Shown one piece after another: positions 38,142 to 42,788 of a stretch of 42,788 nt of DNA. Position 1 is the stretch's first letter. Each line of letters opens with the position of its first letter. Position numbers and translations under genes: made by a program. The DNA lies in the IMG/VR virus record IMGVR_UViG_3300028836_000007, positions 1 to 42,788 of that record; one strand, given 5' to 3'. The notes below the pieces were generated by a model. The model saw only the letters and a list, made by a program, of their open reading frames with translations. It had not been told where the DNA came from and ran no database searches. This DNA is from a virus.

Positions 38142-40928
38142 ATGTCAGACCATAAAATTAAACCTAAACGTACCACCACGTCTGGTGCAGCAGGTGTCCC
38201 AACTACTTCTAATCTAGAAGCGGGCGAAATCGCTATTAACTTAGCCGATAAAAAACTATTTGTTAGGGATACCTCTAGCAATATTCTAGAGCTAACAACT
38301 CGAACTATAGACTCACTAGACAATACTACCATTTCTTCCCCAGCTACTGGAGAAGTCTTGACGTATAATGCTGGCTCATCAAAATGGGAAAACAGTGGAT
38401 CAACTGCTGCAGTATGGGAAACTACGGAGCATATAGCTACCGCAGGTCAAACAGCTTTTTCAGCAGACTATACTGTAGGTAGCTTAGATGTATTCCTAAA
38501 TGGTATTCGATTAGATGCTACAGATTACACGGCATCTTCTGGTACTCTTGTAACATTGGACACCGGCGCAGCAGTAGGAGATACGGTCTATATTTCCTCT
38601 TACTCCATATCAGCTGGCGGGCTACCTTCCCAATCCGGGAATACTGGTAAGTACCTTACAACTGATGGTACTACCGCTACCTGGGCTTCTGTAGCAGCAG
38701 ATACTAATAATTATGTGGATTCCTTAGCCTTTAGTACCTCTACGGGGGTACTAACTGTAGGTCGTTCAGGTTCTTTAGGTGACTTAACTGTTGACTTAGA
38801 TGGTAAGTATGCTGAAAGTGGGCACACGCATGACTCAGTAAAAATACGAGATGCTAGAGCTGACGGAGATAAAACTCCAAATGACTACCCAGGCCAGCAG
38901 GCAACTTTTGAGTTTAGCGATGACTTAGTAGGTGGACCTGGGTCATGGGAATCTGCAATCACTATGAAAGGTTGGTCAGATAATTATAGAGTATGGCAAC
39001 TTAGAGCGGATTCAACAACTGGCACTGGAGACCAAAACTTATGGTTCAGAACTGGTAGTGGAACAAGTTGGGAAACCACAGACAAGCTTTGGACATCTGG
39101 TAACTTAACACCATTAGCGATAGGAACTACTAGTACTACTGCGTTAGCAGGTGACACTTCTTACTCTACCTTAGCGATAGGAACTACTAGTACTACTGCG
39201 TTAGCAGGTGACACTTCGCTTTTAGCAATAGGTGCATCATCTACCGATGCAGCAGCAGGTAATCATAATCATGATTCTGATTATTTAGAGCTCATACCAA
39301 ATACTATTGCTATGGGGTCAGATTATAGTACTGGATATACTAATTCTAGAATTACTATGATAGCCAGCCAGAGTAATTCTAGAGGTGCAGGAGTATTTGT
39401 ACATAATACAGCTTCAGATTATGAGTGGTTCTATGGTATGCCTTATTCCGCTAACGGTAACGCGTTTGCTATATGTAGTAAGTACACAACTGCTCACGAT
39501 GATGCTACTGCTGATAAGGCAAATGCTGAGTTTATAATTGACCAAAATGGCAATGTTGGTATTGGGACCACATCGCCTTCGTCTATTCTTGATGTAGATT
39601 CAGGTGCTTCAGGAACGGCTGCTTATTTAAAAATAGGAAATGCCGCTACAACTGGATATATAGGTGTAGCTGGAGATAATAATGTTTATTTAGGTAGTTA
39701 CACAAGTGATCAAGTAAGATTCGCTATTGGTACTTCTACAAAAATGACTTTAAGCACGGCTGGCAATTTAGGTATCGGGACGACTAATCCTTATAATAAA
39801 TTACATGTATACGGCACTGCTAGACTTGGCAATACTATGGTCGGTGATTCAGCTGCATCAAATGTACCATCTGCCCCATTACATATTAAGTCATCTGGCG
39901 TAAATGCTAAGATGAGAATAGAAGATTCAGACAGTTCTAATTTAGCCTTTGACTTCTTAGTTAACCATGGTTCTGGCTTCTCTATTATTGAAACTATAGG
40001 TGGCGATGCTGGTGATGATACTAGATTACATATTGCGGAAACAACTGGCAACGTGGGTATTGGGACGAGTAGTCCTGCACGAAATCTAGTTGTTAAGGGT
40101 AGTACGCCTCACCTTTCTATACTTGCGTCAAGTACAACTGATATTTGTTACTTAAACTTTGGGGATACTGACGATGACAATGTAGGGAGAATCGCATATA
40201 GTAATAATACGAACTCTATGGGTCTTTACACCAATGCCTCTGAACGTATGCATATCGACTCATCTGGCAACGTGGGTATTGGTACGAGTAGTCCTACTAC
40301 TAAATTAGACGTAGCAGGTACGGTTAGGGCCAGTACTATTACATCAACAGGTAATACTAATATCGGGGGTGAGTTAAACTTAACTGCCTCTGGTAATAAC
40401 TATGTAGACTTTGTAGATACTTTAAGAGTTAGAGCATATGGTTCTAGTCCCGCATATGAAGCCTCTATTACAGCATTTAAAGATGGTGCTGTAGATTTAG
40501 CACATAATGGTGTTAAAAGACTAGCCACAACCTCAACAGGTATCAGTGTTACTGGTAATATCACTGCTACTGGTACTATAACTGCGTACTACTCAGATGA
40601 AAGATTAAAGACCAATCTAGGAAATATAAGCTCTCCCTTGGATAAGGTACTAAAACTGAACGGATTTAACTATATAGAGAATAAACTAGCAAACTCTTTT
40701 GGGTATGACAGTACTAGCATACAGGTAGGTGTATCAGCTCAAGACGTGCAAAAGGTGTTACCAGCAGCAGTATCTATAGCTCCTTTTGATAGAGGTGAAA
40801 AGGGTTTATCTAAATCAGGAGAGGATTACTTAACAGTAGACTATGCTAAGATGGTACCTTTATTAATCGAAGCTATTAAAGAACTAAAAGAAGAGGTTGA
40901 CTCTTTAAAAGGAGCAAGAGATGAGTAG
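38142..40928 (+). CDS. Large tail fibre with S74 chaperone domain
   Basis: 928 residues; AAGGCGG 7 bases before the ATG. N-terminal module HKIKPKRTTTSGAAGVPTTS and LEAGEIAINLADKKLFVRD, a middle with VGSLDVFLNGIRLDATDYTA, then a 19-residue tandem repeat (LAIGTTSTTALAGDT, twice). Four blocks of GNVGIGTTSP type (near 39550, 39765, 40050 and 40270) follow. C-terminal S74 domain: YYSDERLKTNLGNISSPLDK with Ser-x4-Lys, VGVSAQDVQKVLPAAV, and a trailing coiled coil (LIEAIKELKEEVDSLKG). A trimeric fibre whose last domain guides folding and probably cleaves. Main receptor-binding candidate. Confidence 0.92.
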   Translation: MSDHKIKPKRTTTSGAAGVPTTSNLEAGEIAINLADKKLFVRDTSSNILELTTRTIDSLDNTTISSPATGEVLTYNAGSSKWENSGSTAAVWETTEHIATAGQTAFSADYTVGSLDVFLNGIRLDATDYTASSGTLVTLDTGAAVGDTVYISSYSISAGGLPSQSGNTGKYLTTDGTTATWASVAADTNNYVDSLAFSTSTGVLTVGRSGSLGDLTVDLDGKYAESGHTHDSVKIRDARADGDKTPNDYPGQQATFEFSDDLVGGPGSWESAITMKGWSDNYRVWQLRADSTTGTGDQNLWFRTGSGTSWETTDKLWTSGNLTPLAIGTTSTTALAGDTSYSTLAIGTTSTTALAGDTSLLAIGASSTDAAAGNHNHDSDYLELIPNTIAMGSDYSTGYTNSRITMIASQSNSRGAGVFVHNTASDYEWFYGMPYSANGNAFAICSKYTTAHDDATADKANAEFIIDQNGNVGIGTTSPSSILDVDSGASGTAAYLKIGNAATTGYIGVAGDNNVYLGSYTSDQVRFAIGTSTKMTLSTAGNLGIGTTNPYNKLHVYGTARLGNTMVGDSAASNVPSAPLHIKSSGVNAKMRIEDSDSSNLAFDFLVNHGSGFSIIETIGGDAGDDTRLHIAETTGNVGIGTSSPARNLVVKGSTPHLSILASSTTDICYLNFGDTDDDNVGRIAYSNNTNSMGLYTNASERMHIDSSGNVGIGTSSPTTKLDVAGTVRASTITSTGNTNIGGELNLTASGNNYVDFVDTLRVRAYGSSPAYEASITAFKDGAVDLAHNGVKRLATTSTGISVTGNITATGTITAYYSDERLKTNLGNISSPLDKVLKLNGFNYIENKLANSFGYDSTSIQVGVSAQDVQKVLPAAVSIAPFDRGEKGLSKSGEDYLTVDYAKMVPLLIEAIKELKEEVDSLKGARDE
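39114..39217 (+). repeat. Two exact 47-bp direct repeats in the fibre gene
   Basis: Copies at 39114-39160 and 39171-39217 are identical, with period 57 bp (19 codons). They encode LAIGTTSTTALAGDTS twice. The identity at every third base shows a recent duplication. A third, diverged unit follows (LAIGASSTDAAAGNHNH). Confidence 0.95.
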
Positions 40929-41415
40929 CAGAGCAAGAAGAATGGCAGACCTACTAGACAGTACGGGAGACGTCAAATTAGAAAATCTAGGGTATAAGTA
41001 TAACAATACAACTGGAGACTACGACGAGGACGAAGAGTCTGAAGGGTACGAAAAGAAAAGGAAAGCAAAAAAGAAGTCAAGAAAAAAGGCTAAGAGAAAT
41101 AAGGATAAAGTATACGTAGGTAACTCTATGGAGCTGGATGTGGACGAGGATCTGAACTTTATTTTAGATTTAACAAAACCGTCCACTACTATTAGTATGG
41201 ATAATTTGGACGAAGCCATAGGCTCTAGCGGTACTATTGTACTACAGCAAGACTCTTCAGGTGGGAGAAACTTTTCTCTAGCTACATATTTCAAAACACC
41301 ATTAGGTGGCGCAAGTATTGTACAGTATACAGCCCCTAATAGTGTGTCAACTTTAAACTATATTATACTGTCGGAAACCGAGGTATTGGTTAATTATATT
41401 GGTAACTTTGCATAA
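40921..41415 (+). CDS. Fibre-module protein with charged linker
   Basis: 164 residues with AAGGAG 8 bases before the ATG; it overlaps the fibre stop by 8 bases. Residues 1-35 are like the attachment part of fibres (ARRMADLLDSTGDVKLENLG). Residues 37-65 are a strongly charged linker: acidic (DYDEDEESEGYEKK) then basic (RKAKKKSRKKAKRNKDK). The rest is beta-rich (NFILDLTKPSTTISMDNLD, IVLQQDSSGGRNFSLATYFK, LNYIILSETEVLVNYIGNFA) and may be a capping or head domain. The stop overlaps the next ATG (TAATG), so it is coupled to the Thr/Ser repeat protein. Function unknown. Confidence 0.7.
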   Translation: MSSRARRMADLLDSTGDVKLENLGYKYNNTTGDYDEDEESEGYEKKRKAKKKSRKKAKRNKDKVYVGNSMELDVDEDLNFILDLTKPSTTISMDNLDEAIGSSGTIVLQQDSSGGRNFSLATYFKTPLGGASIVQYTAPNSVSTLNYIILSETEVLVNYIGNFA

Positions 41416-42788
41416 TGTTTGGATTTTTAGCGGGAATTTTAAGTTGGAATACGTCAGTATCCACTAATAGAAGTACTAATACTAGTCGTTCTACTAGTAA
41501 AAGTACTACTACGTCTTGGAATACCTCTAAAAATACAACAACTACTTGGAATACAAGTAAGGCTACAACTACTACATTTAATACTAGTAGAAGTACTAGT
41601 AAGTCTACTACAACGACTTGGGCTACTAGTAAGGCTACAACAACTACATATAATACTAGTAGGGCTACAACAACTACATTTAATACTAGTAGAAGTACTA
41701 GTCAGTCTACTACAACTACGTGGGCTACTTCAAAGAGTACGACTACTACATATAATACCAGTAGGGCTACCACAACTACATTTAATACTAGTAGAAGTAC
41801 TAGTAAGTCTACTACAACTACGTGGGCTACCTCAAAGAGTACGACTACTACATATAATACCAGTAGGGCTACAACGACTACATTTAATACCAGTAAGTCT
41901 ACTGTAACTACATATACTACCACTTGGTCTACTAGTAAGTCTACTACAACTACTTTTAGTACTAGTAAGTCTACTACAACTACGTGGAATACTAGTAGAG
42001 CTACAACAACTACATTTAATACGAGTAGAAGTACTAGTCAGTCTACTACAACTACGTGGGCTACTTCAAAGAGTACGACTACTACATATAATACTAATAG
42101 AGCTACAACGACTACATTCAATACTAGTAAGTCTACTGTAACTACATATACTACCACTTGGTCTACTAGTAAGTCAACCACAACTACTTTTAGTACTAGT
42201 AAGTCAACCACAACTACATGGAATACTAGTAGAGCTACAACAACTACATTTAATACTAGTAGAAGTACTAGTCAGTCTACTACAACTACGTGGGCTACTT
42301 CAAAGAGTACGACTACTACATATAATACTAATAGAGCTACAACAACTTCCTGGACTACAACATATAGTACTAGTAAGTCTACAACAACGACTTGGAATAC
42401 TAGTAGGTCTACAACTACAAGCTTTAATACTATAACTACTAAGTCTACTACTACTACATATAATACTAGTAGAGCTACAACAACTTCGTGGACTACAACA
42501 TATAGTACTAGTAAGTCTACAATAACGACTTGGAATACTAGTAGGGCCACGACAACGACTTGGAATACTAGCAGGGCTACAACGACTACTTGGAATACAA
42601 GTAGAAGTACTTCTAGGGCTACAACGACTACTTGGACTACTACCTATGCTACTAGTAGAGGTACTTCTAAGTCTACAACGACTAACTATACTACAACATG
42701 GAATACAAGTAAGAGTACTTCTAAGTCTACAACGACTACTTGGACTACTACCTATGCTACTAGTAGAGGTACTTCTAAGTCTACAACG
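41415..42788 (+). CDS. Thr/Ser-rich repetitive protein, partial (open to window end)
   Basis: 458 codons with no stop to the end of the window, starting at the ATG in TAATG overlap with the previous gene. The N-terminus MFGFLAGILSW is hydrophobic. From residue 12 on the chain is a repeat of about 10 residues: an aromatic residue (W, F or Y), N/A/S/T, T-S, K or R, S or A, then T-T-T-T, for example WNTSKATTTT. I see no Asp, Glu or Cys in it; all charges are Lys or Arg, so the protein is very basic. Larger units are present (102 bp, 234 bp). It is probably an extended, fibrous, surface-exposed protein at the end of the fibre operon. Its true length is unknown. Low-complexity antisense frames are shadows. 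Confidence 0.85.
   Translation, partial: MFGFLAGILSWNTSVSTNRSTNTSRSTSKSTTTSWNTSKNTTTTWNTSKATTTTFNTSRSTSKSTTTTWATSKATTTTYNTSRATTTTFNTSRSTSQSTTTTWATSKSTTTTYNTSRATTTTFNTSRSTSKSTTTTWATSKSTTTTYNTSRATTTTFNTSKSTVTTYTTTWSTSKSTTTTFSTSKSTTTTWNTSRATTTTFNTSRSTSQSTTTTWATSKSTTTTYNTNRATTTTFNTSKSTVTTYTTTWSTSKSTTTTFSTSKSTTTTWNTSRATTTTFNTSRSTSQSTTTTWATSKSTTTTYNTNRATTTSWTTTYSTSKSTTTTWNTSRSTTTSFNTITTKSTTTTYNTSRATTTSWTTTYSTSKSTITTWNTSRATTTTWNTSRATTTTWNTSRSTSRATTTTWTTTYATSRGTSKSTTTNYTTTWNTSKSTSKSTTTTWTTTYATSRGTSKSTT
41577..41882 (+). repeat. Three tandem 102-bp units in the Thr/Ser-rich gene
   Basis: Units begin at 41577, 41679 and 41781, each 34 codons from one FNTSRSTS to the next. They read FNTSRSTS-K/Q-STTTTWATSK, then A/S-TTTTYNTSRATTTT, with only a few amino-acid differences and more synonymous ones. 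Confidence 0.9.
41883..42350 (+). repeat. Two tandem 234-bp units in the Thr/Ser-rich gene
   Basis: Units 41883-42116 and 42117-42350 encode 78 residues each, identical except the last (T/S). They start FNTSKSTVTTYTTTWSTSKS. Differences between copies are almost all synonymous. Confidence 0.92.

Noticed and set aside
41702-42550. Antisense reading frames rich in Val and Leu
   Set aside because: They are reverse readings of the Thr/Ser repeat; no ribosome-binding site or promoter on that strand.
41415-42788. CRISPR array
   Set aside because: The repeats are continuous in one reading frame, without spacers, and encode a repetitive protein.
1-42788. Lysogeny functions, diversity-generating retroelement or anti-phage defence genes
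   Set aside because: No integrase, repressor, reverse transcriptase, or recognised defence or anti-defence family is encoded in this window.

Overview
The window looks like the structural and late half of a tailed double-stranded DNA phage, read entirely from the + strand. The head genes are HK97-like: a large terminase, an HNH protein, a portal and a fused prohead protease/major capsid protein. The tail genes are lambda-like and in lambda order: a terminator, tube protein, a frameshifted chaperone pair, a very long tape measure, then gpM, gpL, gpK, gpI and gpJ relatives. This points to a long-tailed siphovirus. The host should be Gram-negative, because the phage encodes a porin-like outer-membrane protein, an AmtB-type ammonium channel, lipoproteins and many Sec signal peptides. 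PhoH, Hsp20 and an A-type Fe-S carrier are a gene set typical of marine phages. The host genus cannot be read from the sequence. No tRNA, integrase, repressor or replication gene is visible.

Region 1 (1-3200) holds accessory 'moron'-like cassettes: the 3' end of an A-type Fe-S carrier, a small unknown gene, hsp20, a porin-like gene with its own promoter, and amtB. Three almost identical terminators separate them. amtB is bracketed by an inverted repeat lying just inside its flanking terminators.

Region 2 (3200-11010) starts with a strong promoter and a probable small terminase subunit, followed by small genes. A structured intergenic region (4872-5090) and phoH come next. Then follows a tightly packed run of exported proteins: a lipoprotein with a likely programmed -1 frameshift, a HExxHxxxxxH protease, a signal-peptide protein with a C-terminal anchor, an acidic lipoprotein, a pilin-like beta protein, a PapD-like chaperone candidate, an exported coiled-coil protein, membrane coiled-coil proteins and holin-like proteins. 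It ends in a monocistronic two-helix membrane protein with its own promoter, possible operator and terminator.

Region 3 (11030-20660) is packaging, head and neck: large terminase, HNH, portal, protease-scaffold-capsid fusion with a convincing internal start, connector, neck protein, tail terminator, tube protein, and tail chaperones with a classic A AAT TTT -1 frameshift.

Region 4 (20675-34666) is the tail: a 2376-residue tape measure with an internal HExxH domain, gpM, a [4Fe-4S]-type gpL, a JAMM plus NlpC/P60 gpK, gpI, and a gpJ split into two cistrons. A short Cys-x10-Cys module recurs in the head-tail connector and gpJ, with related Cys-rich loops in gpL.

Region 5 (34668-42788) holds fibre and receptor-binding proteins, two of them ending in S74-type intramolecular chaperone domains. 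A promoter followed by a structured RNA leader lies within it. The window ends inside a long, extremely Thr/Ser-rich repetitive protein with no acidic residues, which has no stop codon before the end.

The most interesting items are the amtB/porin cassette and its inverted repeat, the frameshifted lipoprotein and exported-protein cluster, the Cys-module insertions, and the terminal Thr/Ser repeat protein.
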